The notes beneath the pieces are model-generated. The model was not told where the DNA came from. It did no database searches and worked only from the letters and a program-made list of their open reading frames with translations. The position numbers and the translations under genes were made by a program. A stretch of DNA of 64,000 bases. Source: Agapetus fuscipes. Taxonomy: Eukaryota; Arthropoda; Insecta; Trichoptera; Glossosomatidae. How positions within the stretch are numbered: the stretch's first letter is position 1; each line of letters begins with the position of its first letter. Of the stretch, positions 20,501 to 28,300 are shown piece by piece. The DNA lies in contig OX637342.1 of the NCBI GenBank assembly GCA_951799405.1, forward strand, positions 6,716,658 through 6,780,657. Reading direction: 5' to 3'.

Positions 20501-21449
20501 TTAGTAGTAGCTTTGAAAGTTGGGTAAGTGAATCTTAAAGTAAAGGCGAAGACCAACTAATGGCAACTCTTTTCATTTCCATCACGGCGATGGCAACGCA
20601 GGCAGGATCAATTTATTTAATGGCCTAAAAGGAAAAGCCATTTTGAAGCTTTATAGGCTCCTTTCATTGTGATATCCTGTATCACCTTAATAGAATTGTA
20701 TTTCACGTCTAACGGCCGGTAATAAAGCATAAACATAATATTCCAAGGGCTACTTAATTTCTACCATTGTGTACTCGGATGAGAAATGATTGCTGCCGTT
20801 ATTTCAATTCGTTTTGCTTTCATGTTATACGAGTATACATACTTTGATCTTCAAATAAAAGGTTGCCCTGATAATTGTTTGAAAGGTTGTTACAAAAACT
20901 CTAACTAAAATATTGCTATTATATACCTACAACTTTTTTAAGTCGGTGTTATGGCCAAAGAGTCAAGTCGCTATTCGTGACTAGCGTATTTGGAACAGAA
21001 TAACGCTGATTCGAATCGCGTCTGACCCATTTGACCATAACTTCGATCTTGGTCCAACAGATGCTATTGCATGCACACAATCTTCTGCGTTCGCATGAAG
21101 ACAACTGGCCTGGCAAAATAGGTTGGTGAATTGCATTTCTCTTCACAAATCTATTTAAAAAAAAGTTTCTACGGTTGTTTGTATGTCGCTGGTATGGTAT
21201 GGATACATAATTGTTTGAGGTACATTCTCCATACATATAAAACTAAGTCACAAGTAAGTTCCCGCAGAAAAACGCAGCATGTAAAATAAATTAACACGAT
21301 TTTAATATTTTTACTCTAGTTTATTATTGAAATGAGGATAGGGTTTGCTTTGGCAAAAGTGACCTAAGTTTTTACAGCAAATAAGATCAATAACTATTTA
21401 AAAGCAAGCACTTTGATGAGGCTAATTAAATGCCTTACATGAAGTTACC
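20501..21449. other. Unassigned DNA
   Basis: A 95-codon minus frame (20949-21236) shows no domain. At its end it has VRRDSNQRYSVPNTL, echoed by TRRDSNQSYFIPRAL near 40170, so a short tRNA-like or repeat fragment may be shared there. Confidence 0.35.
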
Positions 21450-21670
21450 CCAACTTACTCATGTGTGTGGTGCAACGTTGCATGCTTGAAGCTGCCCTCA
21501 CCATATGTCAGTTTCCGTTGTACGCGCGTCTGGCCTTATTAGCGTCCCCCTCGCACCAAGCAAGAATGAGAGCGATGGAAGACTTGAGGGTGTGTGAGTG
21601 GGGGGAGGCGGCAAATGTCACACCTTTTTACTTCCGCCGAGGCATTGCAGTAACTAATTCATGAAAAAAT
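21450..21670. other. GC-richer unassigned segment
   Basis: A short plus-strand frame (67 codons) crosses it. No family is recognised. It could be an exon remnant, a promoter-like island or a repeat not seen elsewhere here. Confidence 0.2.
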
Positions 21671-21677
21671 ATCATCA

Positions 21678-21988
21678 CTAAGCTACACATATAGTGCAAC
21701 TTCTTGCCGCATTAATCCTGAAAGGTTTGCATGTGGCGAGTGGAATCTATTTATTTTATATGTAAGGGACCGGCCTTACGCTAACCACTTCATTTGAAGT
21801 GTTGGTTTCCCAACTCCCGTGGCGGCTGGTACTCATTTCTTGGGAAGACTGAGTAACCTTGCCGGTATTTTGTTTTGGGGTTTGAAATAAACACAGAAAC
21901 GGGATATCATTTCTGACAACCTCGGTGGAATTTGAGCCCGAGCTCACGGCATGGAATGCAAGCACTCTACCAACTGAGCTATCGACCC
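21678..21988 (-). repeat. Family B SINE, full length
   Basis: It runs from tail (CTAAGCTACACATATAGTG) to head (CCAACTGAGCTATCGACC). Nearly the family consensus. Confidence 0.9.
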
Positions 21989-22032
21989 ACTACATGAAAA
22001 ATAGAGAACTCACCAAGTGATGATGGTATGAG

Positions 22033-22085
22033 ATGGCGCCCTTGAGATGGTCCTGGACCATTAAATGGAATCATCCAACATCAAT
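22033..22085 (+). repeat. CR1-like LINE terminal fragment
   Basis: GATGGCGCCCTTGAGATGG, then GGACCATTAAATGG and a decayed ATC tail. Same 3' end as the copy at 17912-18404. Confidence 0.7.
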
Positions 22086-22501
22086 CAATATGACCTTTCT
22101 CGTATTATCTCTAGTTCACACGATCAGTTTTCGGTCCGGATCAAGTTGCGCAATAAATGATATTGCCAGACAAACCGTGTGAAAAGTTTCATGCATCCCC
22201 ATATATACTCGTTTGCTCGAAATAACTAAGATTCTTCTTTGCCCTCGTAGGCTGCATCCGAAGCGGATTCCAAGTAATTATTTATACGTATTTTATTATT
22301 TTTTTATGCTGATTCAGGGAAAATTCCACAAGGACAGTCACCAATGTAAGCAATTATTTTCAATAACAACAACCCATTTTCTTTTATTGAATGCTATGGT
22401 ATTTTTCTATCATAATTTCTTAGAGGCACACAAAAAAATTACACCGCTAGAAATTAAATTACATCTGTGTCTTATGGGTTCTTCCGATTTACCATTTAAA
22501 T

Positions 22502-22877
22502 CAGCGGTTTTCAAACTGATGGGCGCGCCTATAGCCAGGGGAGGCGCCAAAAATGTGTCTATAGTAGTGTTAGTGTGAAAATTAAGAAATTCAACATAGA
22601 AAGGGAGGCGTGAAAAAAAAAACCAAAACATACAAAGGGAGGCGCGAAAAAAAATATTTTAAGGCAGGCGTAGTCGTATATTTCCTCGTGGAGTTGGGCG
22701 CCCACAGTTGCGTTGGCGTGACGATGTTCAGAGAAGTGCAGGACTTGCCTGGATGCGGATCGCTCAGGATAGAAACGAATGGAAAATGCGAGAGGAGGCC
22801 TACGTCCAGGAGTGGACGATCAATACAGGCTGAAGAAGAAGAAGAAGAAGTAGTCGTATAATGTTTGGAAACCGCTG
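22502..22877. mobile_element. hAT-like MITE with 8-bp TSD, containing a nested LINE end
   Basis: The inverted ends CAGCGGTTTTCAAAC and (reversed) CAGCGGTTTCCAAAC are the classic hAT CAGNGGTT...CAAAC terminus. An 8-bp TSD ATTTAAAT lies at 22494-22501 and 22878-22885. GGGAGGCG-rich internal sequence surrounds a LINE 3' end at 22681-22850. Confidence 0.9.
22681..22850 (+). mobile_element. 5'-truncated RTE/Jockey-like LINE 3' end, nested in the hAT MITE
   Basis: It is flanked by the 10-bp repeat TAGTCGTATA (22671-22680 and 22851-22860) and ends in (GAA)n. The last codons read AQDRNEWKMREEAYVQEW, a familiar LINE ORF2 C-terminus (DRxxWK), then a stop. The short (170-bp) copy with TSD and simple tail is diagnostic of target-primed reverse transcription. 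Confidence 0.9.
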
Positions 22878-22889
22878 ATTTAAATGCAA

Positions 22890-23085
22890 ACGAGTAAGAG
22901 GTAGACACTCTTCCACCACCTCCCACCCAGTTCATACAACTCATGCGGAGTTGCTTCACTCGGTGAACAACATTACAATTTTTTTTTTAAGTCACTGAAG
23001 GCCTTCCCGATGAAGTTAATCAGCTAGTGTAACTCTATTCGTGTCAAATAAAAGAAAGTCCTCCAGATCAGAGGCTATTGCATGA
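22890..23085 (+). repeat. Dispersed repeat E, copy 2
   Basis: TTCATACAACTCATGCGGAG, GCTTCACTCGGTGAACAAC and CTCCAGATCAGAGGC, ATGACTCTAA, collinear with the reverse of 2950-3340 but about 200 bp shorter. Confidence 0.55.
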
Positions 23086-23124
23086 CTCTAAGGAACCCCC
23101 CCCCCCCTCCCCAGAATTTCAATG

Positions 23125-23255
23125 TTACTGAAGCCAAGGAAGGGATCGAGAGCTTCAAGAAAGGAATAAAGACCCATTTCTTCACCGCCGCGTCAAGTAC
23201 AGTGACAGTAGTCACGAAACGGCGCTATAAAATCATCATCATCATCATCAACAAT
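23125..23255 (+). pseudogene. CR1-like LINE 3' end with (ATC)n tail
   Basis: ESFKKGIKTHFF followed by a stop region, ACGAAACGGCGCTATAAA and then (ATC)n. The same end (CACGAAACGGCGCTATAAA) closes the LINE at 62600-63090, so they are one subfamily. Confidence 0.7.
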
Positions 23256-23593
23256 GTGCCTAACGAGAAAGCCTCCCTGACGGATATTTCGCGCTCGGCG
23301 CGTTTATTATTAAATTTAACGCTACGAAAGTCTTAAGATATAGACAGAAATATTTTTTTATGTTGCATTCTTTTTTTACAAAGTTACGCCTCTGCTCCTT
23401 CTAGAATAATCTTTACGAGGTGTGTTATTACCTCAACCCGCCTGCATGTTCATGAGATGTTGCACAGTCTGACGGAGACAGTGTGTTAGTGTTTTAAGAC
23501 AACTAACAATGGGGTAGGTTAACTAAGTTAAAAGTAACTTTCACGAAAGTTAATAGCTACTTACCGTGGGTGTGTTATATGATGATACAAGAA

Positions 23594-23720
23594 TATAATC
23601 TATAGTCTAAGTTACAAAGATGTGTTCACATTTAGGCCTCATATTTGATGCATGCCCACAACAAGGTACATGTAAGTTCACGCTTAAACATGCTTACAAA
23701 TATAACAACTTTTGGCTTTA
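23594..23720 (-). repeat. Family A element, partial
   Basis: Only the 3' half is present, reading on the plus strand from ATCTATAGTCTAAGTTAC to ACGCTTAAACATGC. Confidence 0.65.
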
Positions 23721-23862
23721 AATCGATGATTTATTAAAGAAATGACATTACTCAACTTAAGAAATTCACATTTCATTTTTATAGCTCAGTGCATTTTTAC
23801 TATTCGTTAACTATGTAATTTGCCCCCATCGAATACTTGCCTCAGCATAAAACAATTTTTTT

Positions 23863-24078
23863 GTAAATTTAAAAAACGAAAATACACACTGTTTGATTCT
23901 ACTTCCCTTTTTTATTTGTTAAAAAAACAACCAAATATTGAGTTTTACCGGTGTCGGCCTCTTGGCCATCTTCAGATTCAGACGCCGAAACCGGTCAAAC
24001 TCAATATTTGTTTGTTTTTTTAACCAATAAAAAAAGGAAGTAGAATCAAACAGTGTTTATTTTCATTTAAAAAATGAA
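23863..24078. mobile_element. Palindromic foldback element
   Basis: Arms of about 85-90 bp mirror each other around 23965: CTGTTTGATTCTACTTCC on the left and GGAAGTAGAATCAAACAG on the right, with AATATTGAGTTTTACCGGTG and CCGGTCAAACTCAATATT nearer the centre. Also contains CATCTTCAGATTC. No TSD recognised. Confidence 0.8.
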
Positions 24079-24419
24079 TAAAATAGAGTTCTTCAAAGTT
24101 TCCCCTGAAACATTTCATATACGTCTTTTTTGTGCTCTTCTCTGGTTTGAGCGGCCTGTAAAAGTCTGCTGGGGTGTTTTCCTTGTAAATACTCACAACA
24201 GATTAGTTGCACTCGCTCCCTATTACGAGATGCAGCGTTGAAGTCTCTGAACCAATACCAGCGACGATAACTCTAATCTCAGAGTCGCGCCAAGAAAACT
24301 TGTATTTATTGCGTGTTGTGATTTGAATTGAAATTACTTTTTATCTTTAATCCAGCCGTAGCTTAGGGTCCAATTTCTCTGTAACTGTAACTCTGTGACT
24401 ACAACCTCTATAGAGTTAC

Positions 24420-24490
24420 TTCCATGACTTCATATCCTTGCATACCTCTTTTAATTCATTCACATCCAACTTCTCTAGATGCGACGCATT
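24420..24490 (-). pseudogene. Possible short LINE C-terminus fragment overlapping the end of gag
   Basis: In another minus frame just past Gag the sequence reads LDVNELKEVCKDMKSWK then stop. It resembles VCKDRKKWRLIC, the end of a LINE-like protein at 40950-41075. It may mark where the retroelement is broken by a LINE remnant. The match is short. Confidence 0.25.
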
Positions 24491-26201
24491 TTTGTACTCT
24501 CTGGGCGGGCTGGTCATTGTTTGACCACTTTGCTCTTTGAGTTGGCCGGTGGTTATCCTTCATGCGAGCACCCGCCTCATTGTTGTTGCTGATCTTGGAC
24601 TCCAGGTTGGCAATGGTGTCCTTTGCCCTGGGCACCTGCCCAGTCTCCAGCTGCTGGAGCTTAGTCCTAAGCCCCTTGTTCTGTCTCTCCAGGCTCATCA
24701 CAGTCTCGTGCAACTCGTCCCTCTCGGCCTCCGCTGTTCGCCGGACCCTTTCACTGCTGGCCAAGTTCTTCGTCAGCTGCCTGTTCTCCGTCTCCATGAC
24801 TTTGACCTTTCTCTCGGCATCCTGGAGCTGAACTTGCAGTTTCCTCAGCCGTTTGTTCATCTTCATGGTGGTCTCTACATCCTTGCGGTCGTCTTCCAAT
24901 TTCTCCGGTCCTTGAGACTTTGGGCACCTAGCGCTCAGGTGTCCTTGCTGGCCACACGTCCAGCAGTGCGCCCCCTGTCTCGTTGGCTCAAGTTGCTGCA
25001 GCACTTTTTCTATTATTTCCTCCGTCGTCAGTGGCTTGGTTTCTTGCACTTTCATCGCGCATACTCTGACGTGGCTTCTTATCGATTGTTTGACAGCCTC
25101 AAACTCCATCGCTTTGGTCAGTGCCTCGCTCAAAGCCTTGGGATGGGCCAGTTTTACGGCTTGTTGCGTCTCCCATTCCCGCAATCCATTTAGGAACTTG
25201 TCCACTGCCAAGCTCTCGCAGATGTCATCAGGGAACGTCGGGTAAGCGTCTCGTACCAGGCGGGCGATGTCCATCTCAAACTCCTGGAGGCTCTCGTTGG
25301 GCTTCTGCACCCTTGTGTTCAGCTGTGACTTGTACAGCTGCCCCAGGCACTTGTGGCCATAGCGCATATCCAAGCGCTGCTTCAGCTGCCCAAAGTCACC
25401 ACGGTTGTCCAGGGGTATGGCCTGCAGAACCCTGAGAGCGTCTCCTCGGAGCGACAGGCTGAGAACCGAAGCCTTCTTCTGCTGGCTCCAGGCTCCCATC
25501 ATGGCAGCCGTCTCAAAGAGGGTCAAATACTCCTCCCACGACGTCTTCCCGTCGAAGGTCGGAAGGTTGTGCTTCGCCAGCGAAAGGTCGTCATCCCCTC
25601 TTGTGATCCTGGTTGGAGTTGAGCATCCCTGGTCGGTCTCGTCGTGAAGGCCGCCTTTGGGGGAGATTCTGGTGGACTCCATCTGGCACTTGTCAGCCAG
25701 CTCGGCACGCAGACGGTCTTCCAGGTTTGACATCCGAGTCTCCATTTCCCCCTTCAGGGCCGAGAGGTTGGTTGTCATCTTCTCCTCTATTTCTCCTTTC
25801 AGGGTTGTGAGACTATCCGCTATCTCCGCCTTCAGGTCTTCCCTCAGGGTCTTGGAATTGTCAGCCATTTTCTCCTCCAGGGTCCTGGCGTTGTCAGCCA
25901 TCTTCTCCTCCAGGGTCTTGGCGTTGTCAGCCATCTCCGCCTTCAGGGTCTTGGCGTTGTCAGCCATCTCAGTCTTCAGTCCTGTCAGGTTACTGTTGAT
26001 GCTGATATTTAGCTCGTCCAAGGCGCGGTCCCCTCCAGACGCCATGACAAAATATGCCGGGTCTTCGCCTGACTGTTCCAAGGCCTCTATGAGGCGTGCT
26101 TGTAAGGCTGCCTTTCCTCCTGAGGTCTCCAGGTCCCTCTCCAGAAGCTCATTTTTAAGCTCAGTGACTTTGAGGTCCTTGACGTTCACTTTAGTTGCCA
26201 T
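24456..26201 (-). CDS. Gag-like protein: SAP motif, 11-residue repeat, capsid-like core, CCHC knuckle, myosin-tail-like coiled coil
   Basis: The intact frame is 581 residues. Residues about 8-45 (VTELKNELLERDLETSGGK) form a SAP-type DNA-binding motif. Residues about 76-165 are an 11-residue repeat (EKMADNAKTLE and variants), predicted coiled coil. Residues about 211-375 match retrotransposon Gag cores (WEEYLTLFE, LRGDALRVL, SLQEFEMDI). Residues 413-426 are a zinc knuckle CX2CX4HX4C (C413, C416, H421, C426). Residues about 445-540 are a second coiled coil with LASSERVRR, AEAERDEL and LERQNKGLRTKLQQLE, strikingly like non-muscle myosin II heavy-chain tails. The ATG at 26201 is the first in the frame and follows the LTR leader. 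The gene is much richer in G+C than its surroundings. It may be plain retroelement Gag, a Gag that captured host coding sequence, or a domesticated Gag; expression is unknown. Confidence 0.85.
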   Translation of the reverse strand: MATKVNVKDLKVTELKNELLERDLETSGGKAALQARLIEALEQSGEDPAYFVMASGGDRALDELNISINSNLTGLKTEMADNAKTLKAEMADNAKTLEEKMADNARTLEEKMADNSKTLREDLKAEIADSLTTLKGEIEEKMTTNLSALKGEMETRMSNLEDRLRAELADKCQMESTRISPKGGLHDETDQGCSTPTRITRGDDDLSLAKHNLPTFDGKTSWEEYLTLFETAAMMGAWSQQKKASVLSLSLRGDALRVLQAIPLDNRGDFGQLKQRLDMRYGHKCLGQLYKSQLNTRVQKPNESLQEFEMDIARLVRDAYPTFPDDICESLAVDKFLNGLREWETQQAVKLAHPKALSEALTKAMEFEAVKQSIRSHVRVCAMKVQETKPLTTEEIIEKVLQQLEPTRQGAHCWTCGQQGHLSARCPKSQGPEKLEDDRKDVETTMKMNKRLRKLQVQLQDAERKVKVMETENRQLTKNLASSERVRRTAEAERDELHETVMSLERQNKGLRTKLQQLETGQVPRAKDTIANLESKISNNNEAGARMKDNHRPTQRAKWSNNDQPAQRVQKCVASREVGCE

Positions 26202-26545
26202 TTTTTTTTTTCAAAATTTACGTCAAAACAAAAATATTTTCAAATTTATTTAATACAAGTTTTGAGTTTTATATACATAGCTGTTTTGAATACGTACTTT
26301 AGCAAAAATAATAATTTGTCTGATTACACTGATTGGTAGGTAGGTACTGTCTTTTAATATTTATTTTTAATTCACCAATATTTTTAACATAATAATGTCT
26401 GATAGTACATAATTATTTATTTCGTCTCAAGTCTTTCAAACACACAGGTAGGTACTTAATGTACATTCACACACTTGTAAACAAAGGATAGTTATTCAAA
26501 AACTTTTTCTCGATGAATCTGGAACGTTCTTTTGTAATATTTTTC

Positions 26546-26577
<32 letters not shown>

Positions 26578-26882
26578 TCACACACAATAATAAAAAACTA
26601 TGGTCCAATTTGATGACTTTCTCAATGCGGTAAAATAGTCATTATGTTATGTCCAGAATTATGTCCAGAATTATGTTCCATATGATGTTCCAGAATTTAT
26701 AAGCAACTTGCTTTTGCGTCTTTTCTTTTAACAAAAATTTATTTAAACACTTGTTTTCACAAAAGTCAGTTCACACAAAGTTCAATTTGAATAAAGTTCA
26801 TTTTAACACTATTTAATTTATTTTATTTATTTTTAGACAGAAGATCTTAATTTTTCTTGACAATTCCGCACCTGACGCCAAT
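26202..26882 (-). other. Leader between Gypsy-like LTR and gag
   Basis: This is non-coding, AT-rich sequence with a T-run of 27 at 26550-26576 (A-run in element sense) and a short direct repeat of ATGTCCAGAATTATG type near 26640-26690. It is presumably the untranslated leader. Confidence 0.5.
26866..26880 (-). promoter_or_regulatory. Candidate tRNA primer-binding site of the Gypsy-like element
   Basis: TGGCGTCAGGTGCGG lies two bases inside the LTR end on the minus strand. It begins TGG, the complement of a tRNA CCA end. The primer tRNA was not identified. Confidence 0.5.
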
Positions 26883-27355
26883 TGTTACGAAATTAGGGTT
26901 CAATTGTCTTCAAATTAAAAATACACAGGTCTTCTTCAATAGTTATTTATTTTACACAGTTACAAAATTTATTTTCACACTACTTTCTCGATTATTCCAT
27001 TGGTTTCGGTTCACTGATCAGATGGCTTCGATGTGTTTGTTAGTCGCTATGATACTGCCCCGCTCTGCAGGCCATTCGCACCTTTATACTCTTCAGAGCA
27101 GTATGATCCAGAACTAAAGTCGCCAGACGGTTCCAGAGTAATTATTACTTCTCGACGCTTCACGTACTACCTAGAGATACAACCAAAATCCTACCTACAA
27201 ATGTAATACAGAATTCCTATAATTATAACAAGTACCTACTTAGCCTAGAGAATTCTACACTTATACACAATTATCGATCCTACCTACCTATACCTATGAG
27301 GACTCTTATAACTATAACTACCCATACTTATTTCAATATTTATATTTACATAACA
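26883..27355 (-). repeat. 5' LTR of the Gypsy-like element
   Basis: The LTR is 473 bp and on the minus strand starts TGTTATG and ends CGTAACA, giving TG...CA termini and a 5-bp inverted repeat (TGTTA/TAACA). Inside, in element orientation, are a TATA-like GTATAAAGG and two AATAAA poly(A) signals in the last 100 bp. Two bases beyond its inner end comes TGGCGTCAGGTGCGG, a TGG-initial primer-binding site. The GTAGGTAGG-type words in it also occur elsewhere nearby. Confidence 0.75.
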
Positions 27356-27368
27356 GTATTATAAAGGG

Positions 27369-27953
27369 TGGAGGGGCAAGGTGTAAGTTTTGCCCCTCAG
27401 GGGGTATGTATATAAAATACAAAAAAAAACAAATGGAGAAACTGCAACGTATTCTCCAATGCGAGATTTAAAATACACAGATCTAATGCCTATGGTATTT
27501 TCTCGCTCAAACAAAAGCCAACCTTCAATAGGTGGCTTTCAATTTTGGACGACTTCCCGTACCAAAGAAGCGAAAATCAAAGGACCGCACTCACCTCAAA
27601 TTGTGCTCTGGTCCAAGATGATGCTCGTTCTCAGGATCCTGTGGGGGAGCTCTGTTCACAAACTGCCACACTTGCAAGTTATATGTAAAACAATTCCACT
27701 CACTCACAGATTTTAACGGTAAATTTCTAATCGGTCGAGAGACATATAAAAACGTGTCTACTTGCGAACACGACGGAAATGGAAGTCCTCAATTCTTGCT
27801 AATATCACGTTGCTCAGATGTCAAAAAAGTTGATACCGACATCTTGCGATTTTTATCCGCACTTTTTTCAGTTTGTACAGACCAACATGAAAATTCGCTT
27901 CTTAGACTAATAAATTATAAATAAAACAGATGACGCTCAATTGTGCGTCACCA
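27369..27953 (-). repeat. 3' LTR of the BEL/Pao element
   Basis: This 585-bp copy is essentially identical to the one at 34059-34645. It starts right after the AAGGG target duplication on the plus strand and ends GTCACCA before the purine tract. Confidence 0.95.
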
Positions 27954-27970
27954 TACACCCCCCTTTGCAA
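27954..27970 (-). promoter_or_regulatory. Polypurine tract of the BEL/Pao element
   Basis: On the minus strand, AAAGGGGGG followed by TGTA directly abuts the 3' LTR. This is where plus-strand DNA synthesis would be primed during reverse transcription. Confidence 0.65.
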
Positions 27971-28300
27971 AGACTTAAAGTTAAAAGCTTTGCAACACAA
28001 ACCAGATATTCAAAGAAACCATGTCGATTTTTACAAACAATATTCGAGAAATGATATAAAGATATAATTACAATCAATGTTTGAAAATCTTAAACTAGAG
28101 AAGCTTAATATAATTAATATAATAAGTATGCCTACAAGTAAGCAGGTTAGACACAAAAATACTTAAGCCAATATAATAAGCTAGATTTAACATGTTCTAA
28201 CAGATAAGCTTAGTAGTAAAGCATAAGATTAATTCTAAACATGGTAAAAATGTACAATGGTAGAGATCTACTAACTCAGTAGACGAAATTAAATAGTAAT

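Larger units (their letters stand above)
24456..27355 (-). mobile_element. Ty3/Gypsy-like retroelement remnant: one LTR, primer site and gag, no pol and no second LTR
   Basis: Element order on the minus strand is LTR (27355 to 26883), primer-binding site, leader of about 680 bp, then Gag. No protease, reverse transcriptase or integrase is readable below 24456, and no second copy of the LTR was found left of Gag. The body is therefore 3'-deleted, or is a gag-only derivative. A young BEL/Pao element sits only 8 bp beyond the outer LTR end. Confidence 0.75.

Noticed and set aside
24537..26253. Several plus-strand frames of 60-218 codons
   Set aside because: They are shadows of the GC-rich Gag gene on the minus strand; their residues mirror its codon bias.
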